A program made the position numbers and the translations under genes. This document shows, piece after piece, positions 26,867-34,189 of a stretch of DNA of 64,000 nt. This DNA comes from Ollibium composti (GTDB lineage Bacteria; Pseudomonadota; Alphaproteobacteria; Rhizobiales; Rhizobiaceae): assembly GCF_004801285.1 (NCBI RefSeq), contig NZ_SSNY01000006.1, positions 124,001 through 188,000 of the forward strand, given 5' to 3'. Positions within the stretch are counted from its first letter, which is position 1. Each line of letters begins with the position of its first letter. The notes below the pieces were generated by a model. It worked only from the letters and a program-made list of their open reading frames with translations. It had not been told where the DNA came from and searched no databases.

Positions 26867-27560
26867 GCTGAAGGACGTGGACACCGCCTATGGCGCGGTG
26901 CCGATGCTGCGCGGCGTCACCATCAGCGTCAGGCCCGGTGAACTGGTCTGCCTGCTCGGCCCCAATGGCGCCGGCAAGACGACGACCTTCATGACCGTGT
27001 GCGGCGTCGTCAAGGCGCAGCGCGGCAAGGTCGAGGTGATGGGCAAGGACATCGCCGCGCTCGGCACGGAAAACCTTGCAGCGCTCGGCGTCGGTCTCGT
27101 GCCGGAAGGGCGGCGGCTGTTCCCCGGCCTGACCGTGCAGGAGAACCTGCGCCTCGGCTACGACGCCGTTTCCGGCAGGGGACCCGATTTCGAGCCCCAA
27201 CTGGAAAAGATGTGCGCGCTGTTCCCGCGCATCCGCGAGCGGCTGCGCCAGGCGGCGGGCACGCTCTCGGGCGGCGAGCAGGCAATGGTGGCGCTGGCAC
27301 GCGCGCTGATCGGCGAGCCGAAGATGGTGGTGATGGACGAGCCGTCGCTCGGCCTGTCGCCCAAGCTGATCGGCGAATATTTCGAGATCACGCAGGAAAT
27401 CCACCGCCACGGTACCACCGTGCTTCTGATCGAGCAGAACGCCGAAATGGGGCTCGGCATCGCCGACCGCGGCTACGTGCTGGTCAAGGGCAAGGTGGCG
27501 CAGGAGGGACCGGCCAGGGAGCTTCTGGCGTCGAGGACGGCGCGCAGCCTCTACCTTTAG
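26859..27560 (+). CDS. branched-chain amino acid-type ABC ATPase (LivF family)
   Basis: A 233-residue ATPase: Walker A GPNGAGKTTT, EGRRLFPGLTVQENL typical of LivF, signature LSGGEQAMVALARAL, Walker B VVMDEPSLGLSP, and LLIEQNAEMGL. The ATG at 26859 gives the expected MLELKDVDTAYG start; an upstream start at 26823 runs inside the LivG-type gene. It closes the transporter genes; the monooxygenase gene starts 156 bases later on the same strand. Confidence 0.92.
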   Translation: MLELKDVDTAYGAVPMLRGVTISVRPGELVCLLGPNGAGKTTTFMTVCGVVKAQRGKVEVMGKDIAALGTENLAALGVGLVPEGRRLFPGLTVQENLRLGYDAVSGRGPDFEPQLEKMCALFPRIRERLRQAAGTLSGGEQAMVALARALIGEPKMVVMDEPSLGLSPKLIGEYFEITQEIHRHGTTVLLIEQNAEMGLGIADRGYVLVKGKVAQEGPARELLASRTARSLYL

Positions 27561-27716
27561 TCCGGACCGGGATTTTCGCTCCGGCCGGCATTTAGGGACA
27601 GGCTAACCACTGACACGTGAAATCGTAATTTTCGCCGTCCGGCCCCTCCGGTAAACCAGCAAGCAGACCTCCGCCGCCCCGCTACGCTTCGCGGGGAGCC
27701 AGAAAAGGACGCAGAC

Positions 27717-29009
27717 ATGTCGGTTGAAACGGTAGACACGCTCGTTGTCGGCGCTGGCCAGGCGGGTGTGGCCATGAGCGAGCACCTGAGCAAGTGCGGC
27801 GTGCCCCATCTCGTGCTCGAACGGCACCGCATCGCCGAGCGGTGGCGCTCCGAGCGGTGGGATTCGCTGGTCGCCAACGGCCCGGCCTGGCACGACCGCT
27901 TCCCAGGCATGGAGTTCCCCCGCACCGATGCCGACGGCTTCGCGCCGAAGGAAGAGGTGGCGGACTATTTCGTTGCTTATGCCGAAAAGATCGGCGCGCC
28001 CATCCGCTGCGGCGTGGAGGTGAAGGAGGTGCGCCGCAACGTCGGCCGCGCCGGCTTCCGCGTCGAGACTTCGCAGGGCGTGATCGAGGCGCGCAACGTC
28101 GTCGCCGCCACCGGGCCGTTCCAGCGCCCCGTCTGGCCGAACCTCGTTCCCGAGACGGCGGGCCTGATGCAGATGCACTCCAACAACTACCGCAATCCCG
28201 GCCAGTTGCCCGAGGGTGCCGTGCTGGTGGTCGGCGCCGGGTCCTCGGGCGTGCAGATCGCCGACGAATTGCTGCGCGCCGGCAAGCGCGTCTATCTGTC
28301 AGTCGGACCCCACGACCGCCCGCCCCGCGCCTATCGCGGGCGTGACTTCTGCTGGTGGCTGGGCGTGCTCGGCAAATGGGACATGGAGACACCAGGTCCC
28401 GGCACCGAGCATGTGACGATCGCCGTGAGCGGCGCGCGCGGCGGCGAGACGATCGACTTCCGCCGCCTGGCTCAGCAGGGAATGACGCTCGTCGGCCTCA
28501 CCGAATCCTACAAGGACGGCTTGATGCGCTTTGCGCCCGACCTTGGCAAAAACGTCGCGCGCGGCGACGCCAACCTGATGTCGCTGCTCGACGAGGCCGA
28601 CGCCTATGTCGCCCGCAACGGCATCGACCTGCCGGAGGAACCCGAGGCACGCACGATCGGGCCGGATCCGGACTGCCTGAAGAACCCCATCCTCGAACTC
28701 GACATCAAGGAGGCCGGCATCACCTCGATCATCTGGGCGACCGGTTACGCGGTCGACTACGGCTGGCTGAAGGTCGACGCCTTCGACGAGAAGGGCCGGC
28801 CGAAACACCAGCGCGGCGTCTCGGCCGAGCCCGGCATCTATTTCCTCGGCCTGCCGTGGCAGTCGCGCCGGGGCTCCAGCTTCATCTGGGGCGTCTGGCA
28901 CGACGCCAAGCACCTCGCCGACCGCATTTCCACGCAGGGCAAGTATCTGGCCTATCACGCGGCCGCGAACCGCAAGGACGCAGACCTGGCCCGCGCCGCG
29001 AACGGCTGA
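27717..29009 (+). CDS. NAD(P)/FAD-dependent flavoprotein monooxygenase (CzcO/FMO-like)
   Basis: A 430-residue flavoprotein with two dinucleotide folds: GAGQAG (12-17) for FAD and GAGSSG (173-178) for NAD(P)H. Between them lies MHSNNYR (153-159), corresponding to the H-x-x-x-Y part of the FMO/Baeyer-Villiger fingerprint. IIWATGYAVDYGWL is the late ATG motif. Such enzymes oxygenate soft nucleophiles (N, S) or ketones. The gene follows livF-like and precedes Rid, DUF1028 and aldehyde dehydrogenase genes in one direction, suggesting it starts oxidation of the imported compound. A hairpin CCCCGC/GCGGGG (27677-27696) lies just upstream. Confidence 0.88.
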   Translation: MSVETVDTLVVGAGQAGVAMSEHLSKCGVPHLVLERHRIAERWRSERWDSLVANGPAWHDRFPGMEFPRTDADGFAPKEEVADYFVAYAEKIGAPIRCGVEVKEVRRNVGRAGFRVETSQGVIEARNVVAATGPFQRPVWPNLVPETAGLMQMHSNNYRNPGQLPEGAVLVVGAGSSGVQIADELLRAGKRVYLSVGPHDRPPRAYRGRDFCWWLGVLGKWDMETPGPGTEHVTIAVSGARGGETIDFRRLAQQGMTLVGLTESYKDGLMRFAPDLGKNVARGDANLMSLLDEADAYVARNGIDLPEEPEARTIGPDPDCLKNPILELDIKEAGITSIIWATGYAVDYGWLKVDAFDEKGRPKHQRGVSAEPGIYFLGLPWQSRRGSSFIWGVWHDAKHLADRISTQGKYLAYHAAANRKDADLARAANG

Positions 29010-29086
29010 GCGGCAAGGCGAGCCGAAACCCTTTCACGGGCATGCGCAGAACGGCGCGTGCCCGATCCACCCCGACGGAGAGCACC

Positions 29087-29500
29087 ATGGCGCATACGAG
29101 AATCCGCAAGTTCAACACCAAGGACACCTATCCCGAGCAGAAGCTGGACAACGACTTGTGCCAGGCGGTGGTGGCGCGCGGCACGACGATCTTCCTGCGC
29201 GGCCAGTGTCCGCAGGACCTCGACACCGCAAAGGACATCGGCAGCCACGATCCGGTCGAGCAGACCCACAAGGTCATGCAGAACATCAGGCAGCTCATCG
29301 AGGAAGCCGGCGGCAAGATGGAACACCTGGTCAAGGTGGTGGTCTACATCACCGACGTGCGCCACCGCGAGGCGGTCTACCGCACCATGGGCGAATACAT
29401 CAAAGGCGTGCATCCCGTCTCAACCGGGCTGGTGGTGACCGCGCTCGCCCGTCCCAACTGGCTGGTCGAGATCGACGGCACGGCCGTCATTCCGGACTGA
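29087..29500 (+). CDS. RidA (YjgF/YER057c/UK114) family protein, Arg-less variant
   Basis: A 137-residue Rid-fold protein with the family core EQTHKVMQNIRQLIEEAGGKMEHLVKVVVYITD and C-terminal WLVEIDGTAV. Canonical RidA uses Arg105 (in PARS) to hydrolyse enamines and imines. By eye that position is Ser112 here (HPVSTG), so canonical 2-aminoacrylate deaminase activity is unlikely. Arg-less subfamilies often sit in catabolic operons with dedicated substrates. It ends 5 bases before the DUF1028 gene. Confidence 0.9.
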   Translation: MAHTRIRKFNTKDTYPEQKLDNDLCQAVVARGTTIFLRGQCPQDLDTAKDIGSHDPVEQTHKVMQNIRQLIEEAGGKMEHLVKVVVYITDVRHREAVYRTMGEYIKGVHPVSTGLVVTALARPNWLVEIDGTAVIPD

Positions 29501-29505
29501 GCGCC

Positions 29506-30180
29506 ATGACCTTCTCGATCGTCGCGCGCTGCGCCAAGACCGGCATGTTCGGTGTCGCCGTTTCCTCCTCCTCGCCGGCGGTTGCGGCGCGCTGCGCCTA
29601 TGCGCAGGCGAAAGTCGGTGCCGTCGCCAGCCAGAACGTCACCGACCCGACGCTGGGGACGCGCGGGCTGGAGCTGATGGCGCGCGGCGCGTCCGCCACC
29701 GAGGCCGTCGCCATCCTGAAACGCACCGGCGCCTATCCCGAATACCGGCAGGTGCTGGCGGTCGACGCGAACGGCATCAGCGCCATTCATTCCGGCCCGA
29801 AGGCGCTCGGCACCTGGGCCGAGGCGCGGGCGGAAAACGTCGCCTGCGGCGGCAACCTGCTTGCCCATGACGGCGTGCCGCAAGCCATGGTCGAGGCGTT
29901 CCTCGCCTCCGAAGGCCATCTCGGCGACCGCATCGTCGCCACCATGCGTGCCGCGCTGAAGGCCGGCGGCGAGGCCGGCCCGGTGCGCTCGGCCGGCATG
30001 AAGCTGGTGCGGGACGTCGCCTGGCCGGTCGCCGACCTGCGCTGCGACTGGACCGAGGGCTGCCCGATCGAGGAACTGGCGACGATCTGGGAGATCTACA
30101 AGCCGCAGCTCGACGCCTACGTGACCCGCGCCCTCAATCCCTCCGACGCGCCGAGCTACGGCGTGCCCGGCGACGAATAG
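29506..30180 (+). CDS. DUF1028 protein, candidate Ntn-type hydrolase
   Basis: A 224-residue protein with the DUF1028 opening TFSIVARCAKTGMFGVAVSSSSPAVAARC. It continues with GAVASQNVTDPTLGTRGLELM and WPVADLRCDWTEGCPIEEL. I recall that DUF1028 belongs to the Ntn-hydrolase clan. Consistent with that, residue 2 is Thr, which Met removal would expose as an N-terminal nucleophile. No reaction is established to my knowledge; amide hydrolysis is an inference. It is tightly linked to the Rid gene (5 bp) and the aldehyde dehydrogenase gene (29 bp). Confidence 0.88.
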   Translation: MTFSIVARCAKTGMFGVAVSSSSPAVAARCAYAQAKVGAVASQNVTDPTLGTRGLELMARGASATEAVAILKRTGAYPEYRQVLAVDANGISAIHSGPKALGTWAEARAENVACGGNLLAHDGVPQAMVEAFLASEGHLGDRIVATMRAALKAGGEAGPVRSAGMKLVRDVAWPVADLRCDWTEGCPIEELATIWEIYKPQLDAYVTRALNPSDAPSYGVPGDE

Positions 30181-30209
30181 CCGACGACACCAAGCGAGCA
30201 GGAGCCGTC

Positions 30210-31700
30210 ATGAGCGAACTCGGCCATAAGGACTGGATCGGCAAGGCGGCGGCGATCCGCTTTCGCGACAAGGCCTTCATCGACGGCAAACCGGTCGCCG
30301 CGCGCTCGGGCCGCACCTTCGCCAGCATCAACCCGGCAACCGGCGGGACCTTGGCGGAAGTCGCCTCCTGCGGCGAGGAGGACATCGACCTTGCCGTCGC
30401 CGCGGCGCGGCGCAGCTTCGAAAGCGGCGTCTGGTCGCGCGCCGCGCCAGCGCACCGCAAGGAGGTGCTTCTGCGGCTCGCAGCACTGCTGCGCGAAAAC
30501 CTGCATGAGCTGGCGCTCCTGGAGTCGCTCGACATGGGCAAGCTGGTCAACGACGCCGCGACCGTCGACGTGCCGGGCTCGGCGGCGATCTTCCAGTGGT
30601 ACGCGGAGGCCATCGACAAGCTCTACGACGAGGTCGCCCCGACTGGCACCGGCAATCTTGCCCTTGTGCGCCGCGAGCCGCTCGGCGTCGTCGGTGCCGT
30701 TGTGCCGTGGAACTTCCCGCTCGACATGGCGACATGGAAATGCGCGCCGGCGCTCGCCGCCGGCAATTCGGTGGTGCTGAAGCCGGCCGAGCAGTCGCCC
30801 TTCTCGGCGCTCAGGCTGGCGGAACTCGCCATGGAGGCGGGACTGCCCGCCGGCGTCCTCAACGTCGTGCCGGGGCTCGGCGAAACCGCCGGCCAGGCGC
30901 TCGGCCGCCATATGGACGTCGACTGCCTCGCCTTCACCGGCTCGACGGCCGTGGGCAAGATGTTCCTGCAATATTCCGGGCAGTCGAACATGAAGCAGGT
31001 CTGGCTGGAGACGGGCGGCAAGAGCCCCAACCTGGTCTTCGCCGATTGCAGCGATCTCGATGCGGCGGCCGACATGGCGGCCTTCGGCATCTTCTTCAAC
31101 CAGGGCGAGGTCTGCTCGGCGAACTCGCGCCTGCTCGTGCAGCGGAGCGTCAAGGACGCGCTGGTCGACAAGCTGGTGCAGCGCGCCGCAAGCATGCAGC
31201 CCGGCGATCCTCTCGACCCGGCCTCGAAGATGGGGGCCATGGTCGACGCCGGCCACACCGCCAACGTCATGCGCTTCATCGAGGCCGGCCGGAAGACGGC
31301 GCGGCTGGTTGCCGGCGGCGACCAGGTCAGCGTCAACGGGCGCGGCAGCTTCGTGCGGCCGACCATCTTCGACGACGTCGCGCCGAACGACGTGCTGGCC
31401 CGCGACGAGATCTTCGGCCCGGTGCTTGCCGTCGTCGCCTTCGACGACGAGGACGAGGCCATCCGCATCGCCAACGACAGCGTCTACGGGCTGGCCGCAT
31501 CCGTGTGGACGGACAGCCTGTCGCGCGCCCACCGCATCGCCGAGCGGCTGAGAGCCGGCACGGTTTCGGTCAACACCGTGGATGCCTTGAGCCCGATGAC
31601 ACCCTTCGGCGGATTCAAGCAATCGGGCTTCGGCCGCGACCTGTCGCTGCACGCCTTCGACAAGTACACGGCACTGAAGACGACCTGGATCAAGTATTGA
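30210..31700 (+). CDS. aldehyde dehydrogenase, PuuC-like
   Basis: A 496-residue NAD(P)-dependent enzyme. Key motifs are the NAD-binding VVPWNFPLDMATWK, FTGSTAVGK, the general base Glu in LETGGKS and the nucleophile Cys in NQGEVCSANSR. Extended similarity (WYAEAIDKLYDEVAP, SNMKQVWLE, GGFKQSGFGRD) recalls PuuC, which oxidises gamma-glutamyl-gamma-aminobutyraldehyde. A 4-aminobutyraldehyde-like product would fit the amine-type transporter in the island. A clear AGGAG precedes the ATG. It ends the monooxygenase-Rid-DUF1028 run. Confidence 0.92.
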   Translation: MSELGHKDWIGKAAAIRFRDKAFIDGKPVAARSGRTFASINPATGGTLAEVASCGEEDIDLAVAAARRSFESGVWSRAAPAHRKEVLLRLAALLRENLHELALLESLDMGKLVNDAATVDVPGSAAIFQWYAEAIDKLYDEVAPTGTGNLALVRREPLGVVGAVVPWNFPLDMATWKCAPALAAGNSVVLKPAEQSPFSALRLAELAMEAGLPAGVLNVVPGLGETAGQALGRHMDVDCLAFTGSTAVGKMFLQYSGQSNMKQVWLETGGKSPNLVFADCSDLDAAADMAAFGIFFNQGEVCSANSRLLVQRSVKDALVDKLVQRAASMQPGDPLDPASKMGAMVDAGHTANVMRFIEAGRKTARLVAGGDQVSVNGRGSFVRPTIFDDVAPNDVLARDEIFGPVLAVVAFDDEDEAIRIANDSVYGLAASVWTDSLSRAHRIAERLRAGTVSVNTVDALSPMTPFGGFKQSGFGRDLSLHAFDKYTALKTTWIKY

Positions 31701-31750
31701 GAGCCGCCCCGGCTTGATTGCCGCCCCGTGAAGCGGCAAGAGTGCGGCTC

Positions 31751-32686
31751 ATGCCGCTCCGTTTCACGCTCAGACAACTGGAATACTTCGTCGCCGTGGG
31801 CGAAGCCGGCTCCATCGCCAAGGCGGCCGAGCAGGTCAACGTCTCGCCGCCGTCCATCTCGGCCTCCATCGCGCAGCTGGAAACCGAGTTCGGCGTCCAG
31901 CTCTTCGTGCGCAAGCATTCGCACGGCCTGTCGCTGACGGCCGGCGGGCGTGTCTTCCTGAAGGAGGCGGCGCGGCTGCTCGCCGACGCCGAGGCGCTGC
32001 ACGACATCGCCGGCGACATCGCCGACAAGGTGCGCGGCCCGCTGGCCATCGGCTGCCTGCTGACCTTCGCGCAGATCGTCCTGCCGGCGCTGCGGCTGAA
32101 GTTCGAGCAGGTCTATCCGGACGTGCGCGTCAGGCAGCTGGAGCGCGACCAGGGCCAGTTGCTGCAGATGCTGCAGACCGGCGAGATCGACGCGGCACTG
32201 ACCTACGACCTCGAATTGTCGCAGGACATCACCTTCGAACCGCTGATGGTGCTGCCCGCCTACGCCATGCTGCCCGCCAACCACCGCTTCGCCGGCAAGA
32301 CGGTGCTGACCGCGGAGGAACTGGTAGACGAGCCGATGGTGCTGCTCGACCTGCCGTTCAGCCGCGAATACTTCCTCTCCACCTTCCAGCAGAAGGGGTT
32401 GCGGCCCAACATCGCCGAGCGCACCGGCGATATCGCGGTGATGCGCTCGATGGTGGCCAACGGCTTCGGTTACGGCATCGCCAACATGCGCCCGCTCAAC
32501 ACCATGTCGCCCGACGGCAAGCCGCTGGTGTTCGTGCCGATCAAGGGCGATATCCGACCCCTCACCATGGGCGTGCTCCTGCCCAATGCCGAGCACCGCA
32601 CGCAAACCGTGCAGGCCTTCATCGACCATTGCCGCCGCTTCGTCGCCGAGCAGGGCGTGTTCGGCATCGAGCGCGTGGTGAGGTAG
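31751..32686 (+). CDS. LysR-family transcriptional regulator
   Basis: A 311-residue regulator. The N-terminal winged helix reads FTLRQLEYFVAVGEAGSIAK and VSPPSISASIAQLE. A periplasmic-binding-like effector domain follows from about residue 90. The ATG at 31751 is taken because the LysR core starts four residues later. It lies 50 bases after the aldehyde dehydrogenase gene and is convergent with the M20 gene. The palindrome in the divergent argE-like/TMADH-like promoter has LTTR geometry and could be its target. Confidence 0.9.
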   Translation: MPLRFTLRQLEYFVAVGEAGSIAKAAEQVNVSPPSISASIAQLETEFGVQLFVRKHSHGLSLTAGGRVFLKEAARLLADAEALHDIAGDIADKVRGPLAIGCLLTFAQIVLPALRLKFEQVYPDVRVRQLERDQGQLLQMLQTGEIDAALTYDLELSQDITFEPLMVLPAYAMLPANHRFAGKTVLTAEELVDEPMVLLDLPFSREYFLSTFQQKGLRPNIAERTGDIAVMRSMVANGFGYGIANMRPLNTMSPDGKPLVFVPIKGDIRPLTMGVLLPNAEHRTQTVQAFIDHCRRFVAEQGVFGIERVVR

Positions 32687-32739
32687 GCCAGCCGCCCTGC
32701 CCGCCCAAGCGCGTCGCGATCTTTCAGATTCGCTCCGTA

Positions 32740-32764
32740 CCCGAAACCGGTTCCCACTTTCGGG
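32740..32764. repeat. REP-like palindromic element, copy 1
   Basis: CCCGAAA (32740-32746) and TTTCGGG (32758-32764) flank a core shared with copy 2: AAACCGGTTCCCACTTT (32744-32760). It lies in the 87-bp gap between convergent LysR and M20 genes and could also terminate transcription. It resembles small intergenic palindromes frequent in Rhizobiales genomes, as I recall them. Confidence 0.65.
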
Positions 32765-32773
32765 AGACATGCT

Positions 32774-33931
32774 TCAGGCAATACCGGCGGCGAGCCGCTC
32801 CACGAGCTTGTCCAGCATGTCGTCGCACCGGCGCATCTGTTCGACGCCGACGAATTCGTCCGGCTTGTGGCCCTGCGCCATCGAGCCCGGCCCGCACACC
32901 ACCGTCGGCGTGCCGACATCGCGGCTGAACAGGCCTCCCTCCGTGCCGAAGGCCACCTTGATGGTGCCGTTCGCGCCGATGAGCGATTTCACGAAGGCGA
33001 CGGCCTCGGAATTCGTCGGCGTGTCGAGACCCGGATAGGTGTTGAAGACCTCGATGTCGATCGCCGCTTCCGGCGCGATGGAAGACGCCTCGGAGGCGAT
33101 GCGCGCGGCTTCCTTCCTGATCCGTTCAAGGATCGCCTCGGCATTGTCGGCGGCGATATTGCGGATCTCGAAATCGATCCGGCACAGGTTCGGCACGATG
33201 TTGAGCGCGACGCCGGCATTCATCCTGCCGACATGCACGGTGGTGTAGGGAATGTCGTAGTCACCGTCGCGCGCGCCGTCGCGGGTCAGCCGTTCCTGCT
33301 CCTTGCGCAAGGCGGCGACGAAATCACAGCCGAGGTGGATGGCGTTGAGAGCGAGCGGCGCCAGCGCCGAATGGCCTTCCCGCCCCCTGCAGATGGCGTG
33401 CGCGCCGATCTTGCCCTTGTGACCGGTGGCGACCTGCATCGCCGTCGGCTCGCCGACGATACACAAAGCCGGCTTTTGCGGCGCGGCGCGAAGCATCTCG
33501 ACCAGGCTGCGCACGCCGATGCAGCCGATCTCCTCGTCGTAGGAAAGCGCCAGATGCAGCGGCGTCTTCAATTCCATCTTCGCGGCCTTGAGCGCCGCCG
33601 CGAGGGCGCTGGCGACGAAACCCTTCATGTCGGCGGCGCCGCGCCCGTAAAGCTTGCCGTCGCGCGCGGTCATCTCGAACGGCGGCAGCGTCCAGTCCTG
33701 CCCGTCGACGGGAACGACGTCGGTGTGGCCGGACAGCATGACGCCGGCGCCACCCGCCGGTCCGATCGTGGCAAAGAGGTTCGCCTTGTGGCCATCCTCG
33801 CTGTGGATGATCTGCGATGCGATGCCATGGGCCTCGAGCAGGCCGGCCACGTAGGAGATCAGGTCGAGGTTGGAGTCCCGGCTCACCGTCGGGAAGGCGA
33901 TGAGCCTTTCAAGGATTTCGATGCTGTCCAT
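32774..33931 (-). CDS. M20-family deacylase (acetylornithine deacetylase/ArgE-like)
   Basis: A 385-residue di-zinc amidohydrolase. Metal and catalytic residues are visible in SGHTDVVPVDG, YGRGAADMKGF, SYDEEIGCIG and VGEPTAMQ, with a late His in GHKPDEF. Family members remove acyl groups from amino acids such as N-acetylornithine. In this setting it more likely deacylates an intermediate of the island's pathway. The ATG at 33929-33931 has AGAGG at good spacing; ATGs up to 33967 are possible. It diverges from the TMADH-like gene. Confidence 0.88.
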   Translation of the reverse strand: MDSIEILERLIAFPTVSRDSNLDLISYVAGLLEAHGIASQIIHSEDGHKANLFATIGPAGGAGVMLSGHTDVVPVDGQDWTLPPFEMTARDGKLYGRGAADMKGFVASALAAALKAAKMELKTPLHLALSYDEEIGCIGVRSLVEMLRAAPQKPALCIVGEPTAMQVATGHKGKIGAHAICRGREGHSALAPLALNAIHLGCDFVAALRKEQERLTRDGARDGDYDIPYTTVHVGRMNAGVALNIVPNLCRIDFEIRNIAADNAEAILERIRKEAARIASEASSIAPEAAIDIEVFNTYPGLDTPTNSEAVAFVKSLIGANGTIKVAFGTEGGLFSRDVGTPTVVCGPGSMAQGHKPDEFVGVEQMRRCDDMLDKLVERLAAGIA

Positions 33932-34045
33932 GCTCGCGACCTCTTTTGTTCCGGTCATGTCTAGCATCCTGCCACGGCGATCCGAAACTCGCTTTTGACG
34001 ACGCGCGGCATCGCCGCATCTTAATCCGCACCGCCGGTGGCACCC

Positions 34046-34062
34046 ATTAGGACCCTCCTAAT
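34046..34062. promoter_or_regulatory. LysR-type palindrome in divergent promoter
   Basis: ATTAGGA-CCC-TCCTAAT is a perfect 7-bp inverted repeat with T-N11-A geometry, the usual LTTR box. It lies in the 258-bp region between the divergent M20 and TMADH-like genes. Binding by the LysR product of the nearby gene is inferred. Confidence 0.6.
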
Positions 34063-34189
34063 CGATGCAGAAGAAAACTTTTGTTTCCCGCTCCGTCGCA
34101 CAATCTAAGAGTGACGGCGCCATCCGGCTTCACGTCCGCGGCCACGGCTTCGCCGTGCCGGACCCGCCGCGACAGCAGGAGGAGTTTCC

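Noticed and set aside
27609-27624. CACGTG-centred half parS (CACGTGAAATC)
   Set aside because: The left arm does not match and the right arm has further mismatches, so it is below a credible ParB site.
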